The position numbers and the translations under genes were made by a program. Positions 7,931-15,970 of a stretch of 37,249 nt of DNA are shown here, in pieces. Below the pieces are notes generated by a model, which was not told where the DNA came from, made no database searches, and saw only the letters and a program-made list of their open reading frames with translations. Position 1 is the first letter of the stretch; every line of letters begins with the position of its first letter. Origin of the DNA: Streptosporangiales bacterium (GTDB taxonomy: Bacteria > Actinomycetota > Actinomycetes > Streptosporangiales > WHST01); assembly GCA_009379955.1 (NCBI GenBank), contig WHST01000063.1, forward strand, positions 1 to 37,249, written 5' to 3'.

Positions 7931-8473
7931 TCAGGTGCGGCGGCGGAAGGTGAGGGTGGGGAGGAGAACCAGGACCGCGGCGGCGGCGACGCCGAGGGCG
8001 AGCCAGGCGGCGTGGCCCTGGCCGGGACGGAGCAGGCCGAGCGCGAGGACGACCGGCAGCGTGGCCAGGCAGATGCCCCCGGTGTGCAGCAGCCAGCGGA
8101 CGAACACGGCCGGTTCGACGCGGGCGCGGGCGGGCAGCGAGGCGGCGAGCGCGGCGGTCGCGTGCACGAGGTAGACGCCGACGACGAGGGCGTAGAGCAC
8201 CCACACCCCGGGCGCCGACGAACGGGAGCTGAGCGCGCCGACCACGTACTGCAGGACGAGCGTGCCGACGGTGCCCGTCGACCAGGCGCCGGCGGAGTCG
8301 AACACGGTGGCCGTCGCCCCGATGACCGCGACGACGGTGAAGCCCCACAGCGGCAGGCCGCTGGGCGCCGCCGCCGCGACGTACGAGCCGGTCGCCGCCG
8401 CGAGCGCCAGGTGCAGCAGCCGGATCAGCAGCGAGACCCCCGTACCGGTCCGCGCGACAAGGGCCGCCGTCAC
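7931..8473 (-). CDS. Integral membrane protein at the end of the MoxR/DUF58 operon
   Basis: A 180-residue protein made almost entirely of hydrophobic segments, about five or six predicted membrane helices, ending in a short basic tail (TFRRRT). I do not recognise a named family. GTG at 8473 overlaps the DUF58 stop in the arrangement GTGA, so it is translationally coupled and is the last gene of the operon. Many MoxR/DUF58 operons end with a large transglutaminase-domain membrane protein; this small protein occupies that position but lacks any such domain. A role as a membrane partner of the DUF58 protein is inference. Confidence 0.75.
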   Translation of the reverse strand: MTAALVARTGTGVSLLIRLLHLALAAATGSYVAAAAPSGLPLWGFTVVAVIGATATVFDSAGAWSTGTVGTLVLQYVVGALSSRSSAPGVWVLYALVVGVYLVHATAALAASLPARARVEPAVFVRWLLHTGGICLATLPVVLALGLLRPGQGHAAWLALGVAAAAVLVLLPTLTFRRRT

Positions 8474-9804
8474 CGCAGGACCAGCCGCGGTGCGCGGGAG
8501 ACGCGGACGACGTCGCGCAGGACGGGGTCGATGCTGCCCGAGCCCGACCAGGCGACGACGGGGACGCCGACCTCGCCGAGCATCGCGATCGTGCGGTCGC
8601 GCTCCATCCACCAGATCCGGTGGGCGATCTCCTCGGTGAACCTCGTCGGCGCCGGCAGGCCGTCGCGCGGCAGCGTGTCGACGACGACGATCGCCTGGCC
8701 GCGCTGCCGCAGGTCGGCGAGCAGCTCCACGCACCGGTCCCCGAGCAGCGGGCTGAGCACCACCGCGAGCGCGCGGGCGGGCAGCAGCTGCGCGCCGATC
8801 CTGCGGGCCTGGACGTCCCAGCCGAGCGTGCCCGGCGTGACGTCGAGCAGCCAGTCGAGCGCGCGCGTCACCGCCCCCCGCCCGTGCAGGCCCGACAGGT
8901 CGCGGATGCGTCCGCCGAACTCCACGAGCGACACCGAGTCGCCCGTGTACAGGTAGTGGGTGGCGATCGCGCCCGCCGCGCGCACCGAGACGTCGAGGCT
9001 GCTGGCCCGGCCGAAGTAGCCGCCGGTGCGGCCCGCGTCGTACGCGGAGTCGACGAGCACGACGACCTCGGCCATCCGGTCGGTGACCGTCTCGTTGACG
9101 TACAGGTCGCCGTGCCGCGCGCTCACCCGCCAGTTGATCCGCCGCAGCCGGTCGCCGTACGCGAACGGCCGCACGCCGTGGAACTCCAGGCCCTCCCCGC
9201 GTCGCCGCGACCTGTGCGCGCCGGACGTCGCCAGCGCCTGCGGCGTGAGGTCGGCCGCGCGGAAGGCGTCGCCGGTGCTGAGCACGGCGACCGTCGCGGC
9301 CGGCAGCTCCCGCGGCGCGGTGCCACTCCCCAGGTGCGGCCCGAACGGCGTGACGCGCACCGGGCCAAGCGGCCAGCGCCCCCACCGCGCCGCCTGCAGC
9401 TCGACGTCGACCGTGCGCGGGACGCCGGCCCGCACGGCCACGATCCGCGGCCGCGGGTCGACGGGCGTCAGGGCGTACGGCAGGTCGAACGTCACCACGA
9501 CGGCGTCGAGGTCGACGTCGGACGACAGGTCGACGCTCGCCGTCGTCGTCTCGCCCTCGAACAGCCGGTCGCGGCTGGTGCGCAACGACGTACGCAGCCG
9601 CGGGACAGCCGCGCGTCCCCAGGCGACCGCGGCGTACAGCGCGAACGGCAGCCCGATCGCGACCACGTCGGCGCGGCCGAGCGCCAGGCCCGCGACGACG
9701 CAGATCATCGCGATGCCCGCGGCACGCCGGAACGACCAGGTCGGTGCCGCGCCCGCGGGCCACTCGTCCGGGTCGTGCCTGCCCCAGCGCCGCCGCCGGC
9801 TCAC
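8470..9804 (-). CDS. DUF58 domain-containing membrane-anchored protein
   Basis: A 444-residue protein with a basic N-terminus and two hydrophobic segments at about 27-45 and 46-64. A beta-rich region follows, then the DUF58 core FAYGDRLRRINW (near 214-225) and a von Willebrand A-like segment starting VVVLVDSAYD. DUF58 proteins are encoded with MoxR AAA+ ATPases and are thought to be their client or adaptor in assembling membrane or exported complexes. GTG 9804 overlaps the MoxR stop as GTGA, and its own stop overlaps the next start in the same way. Function is inferred from family and operon. Confidence 0.88.
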   Translation of the reverse strand: MSRRRRWGRHDPDEWPAGAAPTWSFRRAAGIAMICVVAGLALGRADVVAIGLPFALYAAVAWGRAAVPRLRTSLRTSRDRLFEGETTTASVDLSSDVDLDAVVVTFDLPYALTPVDPRPRIVAVRAGVPRTVDVELQAARWGRWPLGPVRVTPFGPHLGSGTAPRELPAATVAVLSTGDAFRAADLTPQALATSGAHRSRRRGEGLEFHGVRPFAYGDRLRRINWRVSARHGDLYVNETVTDRMAEVVVLVDSAYDAGRTGGYFGRASSLDVSVRAAGAIATHYLYTGDSVSLVEFGGRIRDLSGLHGRGAVTRALDWLLDVTPGTLGWDVQARRIGAQLLPARALAVVLSPLLGDRCVELLADLRQRGQAIVVVDTLPRDGLPAPTRFTEEIAHRIWWMERDRTIAMLGEVGVPVVAWSGSGSIDPVLRDVVRVSRAPRLVLR

Positions 9805-10796
9805 CCGTCGTCGCCCCAGTCGGCTCCGTACGTCGGCACCCTGGCGGTCGTCGGCGCCGGCACCTGGTCGACGACCTGGGCGACGACGTCCTCGGCGGTC
9901 ACCCGGCGCAGCCACATCTCCGGCTTCACGGTGATGCGGTGTGCGAGCGCGGCGATGGCGACGCGCTTGACGTCCTCGGGGAGCACGTAGTCGCGGCCGG
10001 CGATGAGCGCCACCGCGCGCGAGCAGGCGAGCAGCGCCAGGCCACCGCGCGGCGAGGCGCCGACGAGCACCTGCGAGTGCTCGCGGGTGGCGGCCACCAG
10101 CGCGACGATGTAGCGGCCGACGGTGTCCTCGACCGCGACGTCCTCGACGGCCTGCTGCATGGCGAGCAGCGTCGCCCGGTCGACGACGGTGCCGAGCTGC
10201 TGCTCCTCGCGCCGCCGCGAGATCCGCCGGCGCAACACCTCCCACTCGTCGTCGGTGCCCGGGTAGCCGAGCGAGACGCGCAGCAGGAAGCGGTCGAGCT
10301 GCGCCTCGGGCAATGGGTACGTGCCCTCGTACTCGATCGGGTTCGACGTCGCGAGCACGTGGAAGGGCGGCTCGATCCGGTACGTCGTGCCCTCGACGCT
10401 GACCTGCCGCTCCTGCATCGCCTCGAGCAGCGCGGCCTGCGTCTTCGGCGGCGTGCGGTTGATCTCGTCGGCGAGCAGCAGGTTGGTGAACACCGGGCCG
10501 GGCCGGAAGTCGAAGCGCGACGCGCTCTGGTCATAGACGTACGCACCGGTGATGTCGGCCGGCAGCAGGTCGGGCGTGAACTGCACCCGGCGGAAGTCGA
10601 GGTCGAGCACCTGGGCGAACGACCGCGCGACGAGCGTCTTGCCGAGGCCGGGGAGGTCCTCGAGCAGGACGTGTCCGCCGGCGAGCACGCCTGCGAGCAC
10701 CGACTCGAGCGCGTCGTGCTTGCCGACGACCGCGCCCTCGACCTCGGCGACGACCGACGCGGCGAGCTCGCCCGCCTGCCGCGGCGTGACCGTCAT
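9801..10796 (-). CDS. MoxR-family AAA+ ATPase
   Basis: A 331-residue AAA+ ATPase. Walker A is in EDLPGLGKT (46-54) and Walker B in LLLADEINR (106-114). The helix-2 insert family marks FTPDLLPADITG and RPGPVFTN are present, and ATSNPIEYEGTYPLPEAQLDRF includes sensor 1 and the region leading to the arginine finger. MoxR ATPases act as chaperones that activate metal enzymes or membrane complexes, commonly paired with DUF58 proteins. ATG 10796 overlaps the upstream stop as ATGA. Full length for the family, with all nucleotide-binding motifs intact. Confidence 0.93.
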   Translation of the reverse strand: MTVTPRQAGELAASVVAEVEGAVVGKHDALESVLAGVLAGGHVLLEDLPGLGKTLVARSFAQVLDLDFRRVQFTPDLLPADITGAYVYDQSASRFDFRPGPVFTNLLLADEINRTPPKTQAALLEAMQERQVSVEGTTYRIEPPFHVLATSNPIEYEGTYPLPEAQLDRFLLRVSLGYPGTDDEWEVLRRRISRRREEQQLGTVVDRATLLAMQQAVEDVAVEDTVGRYIVALVAATREHSQVLVGASPRGGLALLACSRAVALIAGRDYVLPEDVKRVAIAALAHRITVKPEMWLRRVTAEDVVAQVVDQVPAPTTARVPTYGADWGDDG

Positions 10797-11311
10797 GAGC
10801 CGGGAGTCCTGGCCGGCGGGATCCGTTCGATCGTCTCGACCCAGTCCCTGACCTGCTTGGCGCTCGGGCTGGTCGTCCGCGCCGTCGTGACGAGGGTCCA
10901 CAGTTCTTCTCCCAGGATCTGTCGGGCCGCCTCGGGGCGGTCGTGACGGTCGACGCCGTGGTACCGGCGCAGCCGGTCGTCCGCCAGGTCGGTGAGCAGG
11001 GGGCGGACGCCGTACTCGAAGTGCCGGGCGTCGCTGGGCACGAAGTCGAGCATGCCGCTGAGATGGCCGATCCGGTTGAACGCGCCGCTGTACGGCCACG
11101 TGACCGCCGGTACACCCTCCGGTCGCGGCGGTGGCGGCGTGCGCCGTCTGAGTGCAGCCATCGCGCGCCAGCCGAGCGCGCCGACGACGCAGAGCACGAA
11201 CACACCGGGCAGCCACACCGCGCGTACCGCGACCGCGGCATGGGCGAACGCCACCATCGCCGTGCCCACCACGGCCATGCCGATGACCGCCAGGACGTCG
11301 CGACGCATCAT
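10793..11311 (-). CDS. Small membrane protein within the MoxR operon
   Basis: A 172-residue protein with two hydrophobic helices at about 7-27 and 31-50, a proline/arginine linker, and a soluble C-terminal part of about 115 residues rich in Asp and Arg. I do not recognise the family. Its start ATG 11311 overlaps the DUF4129 gene stop, and its own stop overlaps the MoxR start as ATGA, so it is tightly co-expressed. The soluble region faces the cytoplasm if the two-helix hairpin is correct and could contact MoxR; this is speculation from position. Confidence 0.75.
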   Translation of the reverse strand: MMRRDVLAVIGMAVVGTAMVAFAHAAVAVRAVWLPGVFVLCVVGALGWRAMAALRRRTPPPPRPEGVPAVTWPYSGAFNRIGHLSGMLDFVPSDARHFEYGVRPLLTDLADDRLRRYHGVDRHDRPEAARQILGEELWTLVTTARTTSPSAKQVRDWVETIERIPPARTPGS

Positions 11312-12030
11312 GTGCGCGCCCCGGCGCGGATCGCGAGCAGGTCGGCGCGTAGTTCACCGAGGGCGGAACGCGCCGCCTCCACCTCGCCCGCCGTGATGTC
11401 GTGCGGCGAGTAGCGCGCCTCGTGGTACAGCCCGAGCAGACCGTCGAGCGGATCGCGGCGGACGTGGTGCGCGGCGAGCACGCGTACGGCGAGATCCGAC
11501 GCGGTCTCCTCGGGACGCCGAGCAACGTCGAGGTCGCGTGCGGCGTGCTCGAGACGCACCCAGCACTCCATGACCGCGCGCCGCGGGTCCGTCGCACCGA
11601 GCTCGGCGAGACCGGCATCGACGCCCTGGAGCAGGCGTTCGGCGCGTGCGGGGTCCGCGAGCACCTCGCCGCCGTCGAGCCTGACCTCCTCGTCGTCCCA
11701 CCGCTGGCCCTTGACGTCGGTGCTCCGCCGGATGCCGAGCAGCAGCAGGACGAACCGCACCAGGAAGTACACGACCGGCGCCCCGACGGCGACGCACGCC
11801 ACGACGAGGATCACGATCGACAGCGTGGGCCCGACGAGCGCGGGTGTCGTGTCGGGCGGTGACGTCACCGCGACGGACGCCGCCGTCTCCGTCGCCTGCA
11901 CGAGCGGCAGCCGCGACGAGGTGACCGGTGATCCGCTGCTCGCGGCGAACGCCACGAGACCGACCAGTGCCGCGACGACGAGCGCCGCGAACGTGGCGCG
12001 CGCGTGCCGGCTGACGTTGCGGTAGGACAC
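11308..12030 (-). CDS. DUF4129 domain-containing membrane protein
   Basis: A 240-residue protein with a hydrophobic segment at about 13-30, an extracytoplasmic Ser/Thr/Pro-rich stretch to about 68, a second helix at about 70-100, and a cytoplasmic C-terminal DUF4129-like helical domain. Marks of that domain are AVMECWVRLEHAA and YHEARYSPHDIT. DUF4129 proteins recur in MoxR/DUF58 clusters. GTG 12030 lies 2 bases after the uracil-DNA glycosylase stop; no better start is in frame nearby. The stop overlaps the next start. The domain is recognised by pattern, not by a search. Confidence 0.8.
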   Translation of the reverse strand: MSYRNVSRHARATFAALVVAALVGLVAFAASSGSPVTSSRLPLVQATETAASVAVTSPPDTTPALVGPTLSIVILVVACVAVGAPVVYFLVRFVLLLLGIRRSTDVKGQRWDDEEVRLDGGEVLADPARAERLLQGVDAGLAELGATDPRRAVMECWVRLEHAARDLDVARRPEETASDLAVRVLAAHHVRRDPLDGLLGLYHEARYSPHDITAGEVEAARSALGELRADLLAIRAGART

Positions 12031-12032
12031 CG

Positions 12033-12791
12033 TCAGCGCTCCCCGGTCGCCGCGACGTGCTCGACGGCGCGGGCGAACACGGCATCGAACATCGGCTCGG
12101 TCAGGCGTCCGGTGAACGTGTTCTGCTGGCTGGGGTGGTAGGAACCGAGCAGTAGCCGGCGTTCCGGCGCCTCGACCTCGACGCCGTGGGCGAACGCCGC
12201 GCGCTTCGCGGGCAGCGGGTAACCGGCGCGGCGCAGCGCATGCCACGTGACCTGCCAGCCGAACGACCCCAGCGCGATCACCGCGCGGACGGTGGGCCTG
12301 CTCAGCTCGAGCTCGCGGACGAGCCACGGCTCGCACGTGTCGCGCTCCTCCGGCGTCGGCTTGTTGGCCGGCGGCGCGCAGTGCACGGGCGCGACGATGC
12401 GCGCGCCGAGCAGGCGGAGGCCGTCGGCGGCGTGGGTGCCGTGCGGCTGGTTGGCGAGGCCGGCACGGTGCATCGCCCGGAACAGCCACTCCCCACTGCG
12501 GTCACCGGTGAACATCCGACCGGTGCGGTTCGCGCCGTGCGCCGCGGGAGCCAGGCCCACGACGAGCACGGGTGCGTCCGGATCGCCGAGACCGGGCACC
12601 GGCCGGCCCCAGTACGTCTCGCCGGCGTACGCCCTGCGGCGCTCGCTCGCCACGCGTTCGCGCCACTCCACCAGTCGCGGGCAGGCCCGGCACGAGCACA
12701 GCGTCGCGTCGAGCTCGGCGACGCTGCCGGCCACCGCGGCCAGGCGTTCGACGTCGGCGGGGGTGCGAGCGACAGGCGTGCGCGAACTCAC
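12033..12791 (-). CDS. Uracil-DNA glycosylase, family 5 (UDGb)
   Basis: An enzyme of about 252 residues that removes uracil and other deaminated bases from DNA. The family 5 motif GLAPAAHGANRTGR and the C-terminal motif GSYHPSQQNTFTG are both present, the latter carrying the HPSxQN active-site loop. Early cysteines (CSCRAC) plus later ones in APVHCAPP and DTCEPW can supply the 4Fe-4S ligands. GTG 12791 is preferred because GGGAAGG lies 7 bases upstream; GTG 12797 is in frame but would touch that site. It stands first in a transcription unit that continues into the DUF4129/MoxR genes, an unusual partner that is probably only co-transcribed. Confidence 0.9.
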   Translation of the reverse strand: MSSRTPVARTPADVERLAAVAGSVAELDATLCSCRACPRLVEWRERVASERRRAYAGETYWGRPVPGLGDPDAPVLVVGLAPAAHGANRTGRMFTGDRSGEWLFRAMHRAGLANQPHGTHAADGLRLLGARIVAPVHCAPPANKPTPEERDTCEPWLVRELELSRPTVRAVIALGSFGWQVTWHALRRAGYPLPAKRAAFAHGVEVEAPERRLLLGSYHPSQQNTFTGRLTEPMFDAVFARAVEHVAATGER

Positions 12792-12829
12792 CGGCACACC
12801 TTCCCACGTCCGGCCGCCCCCGGAACCAC

Positions 12830-12846
12830 ACGTTATGCGGACGTTA
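12830..12846 (-). promoter_or_regulatory. Possible promoter region of the UDG/MoxR operon
   Basis: On the minus strand two TAACGT hexamers occur 5 bases apart, each matching TANNNT, about 40 to 55 bases before the UDG start. A palindrome CTGACC-G-GGTCAG at 12861-12873 overlaps the response-regulator stop and could terminate the upstream unit. No clear -35 was found. Confidence 0.3.
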
Positions 12847-12869
12847 CGGTGCCGCCACCGCTGACCGGG

Positions 12870-13520
12870 TCAGGTGGTGGGTGTCACGCCGGTGCGCACG
12901 GCGAGCACGGCGAGCCGCACCCGGTTCGCACAGTCCGTCTTGGTCATCAGGCTGGCGACGTGGGTCTTCACCGTGGTCAGCCCGAGATGCAGCCGCTCGG
13001 CGATCTCGGCGTTGGAGTGCCCGGCACCGACCAGGGCGAGGACCTCTCGCTCCCGCGCCGTGAGCCGAGGCGGTTCGGCCTCGGGGACCGCGTGGGTGCG
13101 GGATCGGACCGCGTGGTCGACGAGCCGGCGAAGGACCGCATGGCTGAACGCACTGTCGCCCGCGGCCGCCTTGCGTATCGCGTCGAGCAGGTCGTGCGGC
13201 GACATGTCCTTGACGAGGAACCCGCTGGCACCGGCGGTGAGCGCCGGGTAGAGGTGGTCGTCGTCGTCGAAGGTGGTCAGCGCCACCACCCGGGTCGACG
13301 GGCGAGCGGCGAGGATCCGTGTGGTGGCGGTGATGCCGTCCATGCCGGGCATCTGCAGGTCCATCAGGACGACGTCGGGCTGCAGCTCGTCGGCCAGGCG
13401 CACGGCGGTGCGTCCGTCCTCGGCCTCGCCGACGACGCTGATGTCCTTCGCCGGCTCGCAGAGCATGCGCAACCCGGCCCTGACCAGGCGCTGGTCGTCG
13501 ACCAGGAGCACTCGGATCAT
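12870..13520 (-). CDS. NarL/LuxR-type response regulator
   Basis: A 216-residue two-component regulator. The receiver domain covers about 1-120, with the acidic pair in LLVDDQ, the phospho-acceptor aspartate in VVLMDLQMPGMDG, the threonine in VVALTTFDD and the lysine in FLVKDMS. The LuxR helix-turn-helix follows a linker at about 150-210 (LTAREREVLALVGAGHSNAEIAERL written in parts: LTAREREVLAL, NAEIAERL). Start ATG 13520 overlaps the kinase stop as ATGA. It is the partner of the upstream kinase. Its targets are not evident; the adjacent SDR and the UDG operon are only candidates by position. Confidence 0.92.
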   Translation of the reverse strand: MIRVLLVDDQRLVRAGLRMLCEPAKDISVVGEAEDGRTAVRLADELQPDVVLMDLQMPGMDGITATTRILAARPSTRVVALTTFDDDDHLYPALTAGASGFLVKDMSPHDLLDAIRKAAAGDSAFSHAVLRRLVDHAVRSRTHAVPEAEPPRLTAREREVLALVGAGHSNAEIAERLHLGLTTVKTHVASLMTKTDCANRVRLAVLAVRTGVTPTT

Positions 13521-14803
13521 GGCCTGGCCGGTACGGTGCATTCGCCGGCGGCAGCCTCCGGCGCGGGCTCCGGCGGGAGGGGCGAGGACGCCTGCGAGTC
13601 GCGGAACGCCGGCAGCACCGCGGTCAGCGACCAGCCCGCCCCGGCGGCGCCGGCGTCGAGCTCGCCGCCGAGCAGCTCGACCCGCTCGCGCATGCCGACC
13701 AGCCCGTAGCCGCTCCCGTCCGGCGCGAGGTCAGCTCGTTCTCCGCGGCGGTCGTTCGTGATCGCCAACCGCACCGTGTCGTCGCTGTCGTGCCGTATCG
13801 AGAGGCTGACGTGGGCGGTGCGCCCGCCGTGCTTCGCCGCGTTGGTGAGGCCCTCCTGGCACAGCCGGAGCACGGTGAGGGCGCGAACGGCCTCGAGCCG
13901 TCCGGCCGAGGGGTCGATCGAGGTGTCGACGACAAGGCCGAGCTGGCGGCCGCGGTCGGCGACGTCCTCCACAGCCGTGGTCAGCGCGGTCGGTTCGATC
14001 AGCGGGATGCTCGGCCCGCCGTGCGACGTCACCGGGTCGCGCAGGACGCCCACCAGGCGCCTGAGGTCGCCGAGAACGGTGGTCGCACAGGAGTGCACGT
14101 CGTCGAGCGTCTTCCGTACCTCGGGGTCGAGGTCGGGCAGCACCTGACGCGCCACGCCCACGCGGAGCAGGATCGACGCGATGTGGTGCGCCACGAGATC
14201 GTGGAGCTCGCGTGCGATCGTCACGCGTTCGGCCTCACGCGCGGCACGGGCGTCGGACTCGCGCCGCCGCGCCTCCTCGTCGGCACGTCGTGCCTCCGCC
14301 TGCGCTCGCTGCTCCGCCTGCGCGGCGAGTCGCCAGGCCGCCCGGAGCTGTGCGCCGAGCAGCAGCGGTGCGCCCACCACGACGACGAGGCCGTAGAGCA
14401 GCGGGAGCACGTCGCCGGGCAGCTGGTCGATCTTGCTCGCCACCACGCCGCACGCCAGGGCGACCACACCCAGGGCGGCCTGCCGGCCGGGACGGCGGGC
14501 CGCCAGCTCGAACAGCGCGAGGGCCGCGGTGACCTTCACCAGCAGGACCGAAGGACCCGCGCCGGTGAGTGGTCCGGCGAACGCCAGCAGCACCGCCTGG
14601 CCGACGGCCGCGGGCAGCGGCCACGCGCTTCCCGCGGCGCCGAGTGCCGCCGCCACCACCACGACTCCCCAGTCGGCGGGACCGGGTCCGGCGTGGTGGT
14701 CGGTCAGCAGGGTGAGGTACCCGGCCGCGAGCGCGAGGAGCACGACCAGCCGGACCGGTGCGTATCTGGCACCGAAGACGCGTGCGAGACCGGGCGCGAC
14801 CAT
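13517..14803 (-). CDS. NarL-type sensor histidine kinase (HisKA_3)
   Basis: A 428-residue membrane kinase. About five hydrophobic segments fill residues 15-160, followed by a charged coiled coil (AEQRAQAEARRADEE). Then comes the HisKA_3 dimerisation domain with the phospho-accepting histidine in RELHDLVAHH, and a HATPase domain with LCQEGLTNAAKH (N box) and GYGLVGMRERV (G box). There is no large extracellular sensor, so the signal is probably sensed in the membrane. ATG 14803 was preferred over an in-frame GTG at 14812 because AAGGTGG or a TAAGGT box lies just upstream of the ATG. Overlaps the response-regulator start by 4 bases. Confidence 0.9.
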   Translation of the reverse strand: MVAPGLARVFGARYAPVRLVVLLALAAGYLTLLTDHHAGPGPADWGVVVVAAALGAAGSAWPLPAAVGQAVLLAFAGPLTGAGPSVLLVKVTAALALFELAARRPGRQAALGVVALACGVVASKIDQLPGDVLPLLYGLVVVVGAPLLLGAQLRAAWRLAAQAEQRAQAEARRADEEARRRESDARAAREAERVTIARELHDLVAHHIASILLRVGVARQVLPDLDPEVRKTLDDVHSCATTVLGDLRRLVGVLRDPVTSHGGPSIPLIEPTALTTAVEDVADRGRQLGLVVDTSIDPSAGRLEAVRALTVLRLCQEGLTNAAKHGGRTAHVSLSIRHDSDDTVRLAITNDRRGERADLAPDGSGYGLVGMRERVELLGGELDAGAAGAGWSLTAVLPAFRDSQASSPLPPEPAPEAAAGECTVPARP

Positions 14804-14842
14804 GGGTTCCACCTTAGGGTGTGTCTCCGCGACCAGCGGATG

Positions 14843-15835
14843 TCACGTGGAGAAGGCCGTCGCCCCGCCGTCGATGACCACCTGCGAGCCCATCATGAAC
14901 GGGTACTCGTCCGAGGCCATCGCGAGCGCGAGCGCCGCGACCTCCTCCGCCTGTGCGATGCGTTGCGCTCCCGGCACGTGTGTCCTCGCCCACCGGGCCA
15001 TGCCGACCCGGTACGCGGCGTCGGGCAGCTCCGCCGTGCCGGACAGCTGCCGCACCATCTCGGTGTTGGTCGTGCCGGGCATGATGGCGTTGACCTGGAT
15101 GCCCGCCGGACCGTAGTCGAGTGCGGCCGACCGCATCAGTCCGGCCTGACCGGCCTTGCTCGCGGAGTAGACCGACTGTCCCGGCCGGGCGTTCAGCGCG
15201 TTGACCGACGAGGTGATCAGGATGTTCCCGCCGCCTCCGGCGAGCAGGTGCGGGATCTCGTACTTCATCGCGAGGAAGGTGCCCCTGAGGTTGGTCTCCA
15301 GGATCCGGTCGAACTCCGCCGCGCTGCACTCGTGCAGCGGCTTGTCCACGGAGACCCCGGCGTTGTTGAAGGCCACGTGCAGGCCGCCGTAGGTGTCCGC
15401 CACCTCGTCGACGAACGCGGCGACCTCGCGCTCCCTCCGTACGTCGGCGCGGATGTACGTGGCCTCGCCGCCCGCTCGCCTGATCTCCGCCTCGACCTGC
15501 CTGCCCCGGTCGGTGCGACGGCCGCAGAACCCCACTCTGGCGCCCTCGGCGGCGAAGGCCTTGGCGGCGGCGCGGCCGATGCCCGACGTGGCGCCGGTGA
15601 CGAGCACCACCTTGCCCTCGAACCGTCGGCGTTGGGTCGGTGGTGTCGGCGGCAGCGTCGAGTCCGTCGCGACCACCGCGCCGGCGGCGGCTCCGACGGC
15701 CAACCCCGCGGCTCCGGTCACGGCGGCGCCGAGGAACCCGCGCCGGCTCCGGCGCGGCGGCGCGGCGGCGTCCTCCCGGTCGTCTCCCGACCCCTCGTCC
15801 GTACGCCCGTCTGGCTGCGTCTCGTCGTCAGACAC
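14843..15835 (-). CDS. Tat-signal-bearing SDR oxidoreductase
   Basis: A 330-residue short-chain dehydrogenase carrying an N-terminal extension. Residues 1-29 are acidic and polar. The twin-arginine motif SRRGFLG is at 30-36, followed by a long Ala/Gly/Val hydrophobic stretch to about 56. The SDR core has TGATSGIG at 80-87, NNAG at 157-160, serines at 209-210 and catalytic Y223-x3-K227 (YSASK); the C-terminus VIDGG is complete. Export of an NAD(P)-dependent enzyme is unexpected, so either the cofactor travels with the folded protein through Tat or the segment is a membrane anchor. GTG 15835 was chosen because GGAGGAGG lies 5 bases upstream. The kinase gene follows after 39 bases. Confidence 0.88.
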   Translation of the reverse strand: MSDDETQPDGRTDEGSGDDREDAAAPPRRSRRGFLGAAVTGAAGLAVGAAAGAVVATDSTLPPTPPTQRRRFEGKVVLVTGATSGIGRAAAKAFAAEGARVGFCGRRTDRGRQVEAEIRRAGGEATYIRADVRREREVAAFVDEVADTYGGLHVAFNNAGVSVDKPLHECSAAEFDRILETNLRGTFLAMKYEIPHLLAGGGGNILITSSVNALNARPGQSVYSASKAGQAGLMRSAALDYGPAGIQVNAIMPGTTNTEMVRQLSGTAELPDAAYRVGMARWARTHVPGAQRIAQAEEVAALALAMASDEYPFMMGSQVVIDGGATAFST

Positions 15836-15924
15836 CCGAACCTCCTCCTGTGCGGTCGGTTCCAGCATCTGCGAGCCGGACACGGGAGACCTCGTCCGGC
15901 AGGACCGGGTCGGTGACCAGAAGG

Positions 15925-15954
15925 AGGAGGGCCCTCCTACTCCGGCAGGAGGCC
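15925..15954 (-). terminator. Hairpin downstream of ppx, possible terminator
   Basis: A perfect 14-base palindrome AGGAGGGCCCTCCT (15925-15938) is followed by GGCAGGAGGCCC, which can form an alternative larger stem with the same bases. It lies in the 135-base gap between the phosphatase stop and the SDR start, where an intrinsic terminator of the eno operon would be expected. There is no long U tract. Confidence 0.35.
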
Positions 15955-15970
15955 CGTCACCCGCGGCGCG

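Noticed and set aside
12870-14803. The two-component pair as regulator of the MoxR operon
   Set aside because: Proximity only; no repeated binding site was seen in the UDG/MoxR upstream region.
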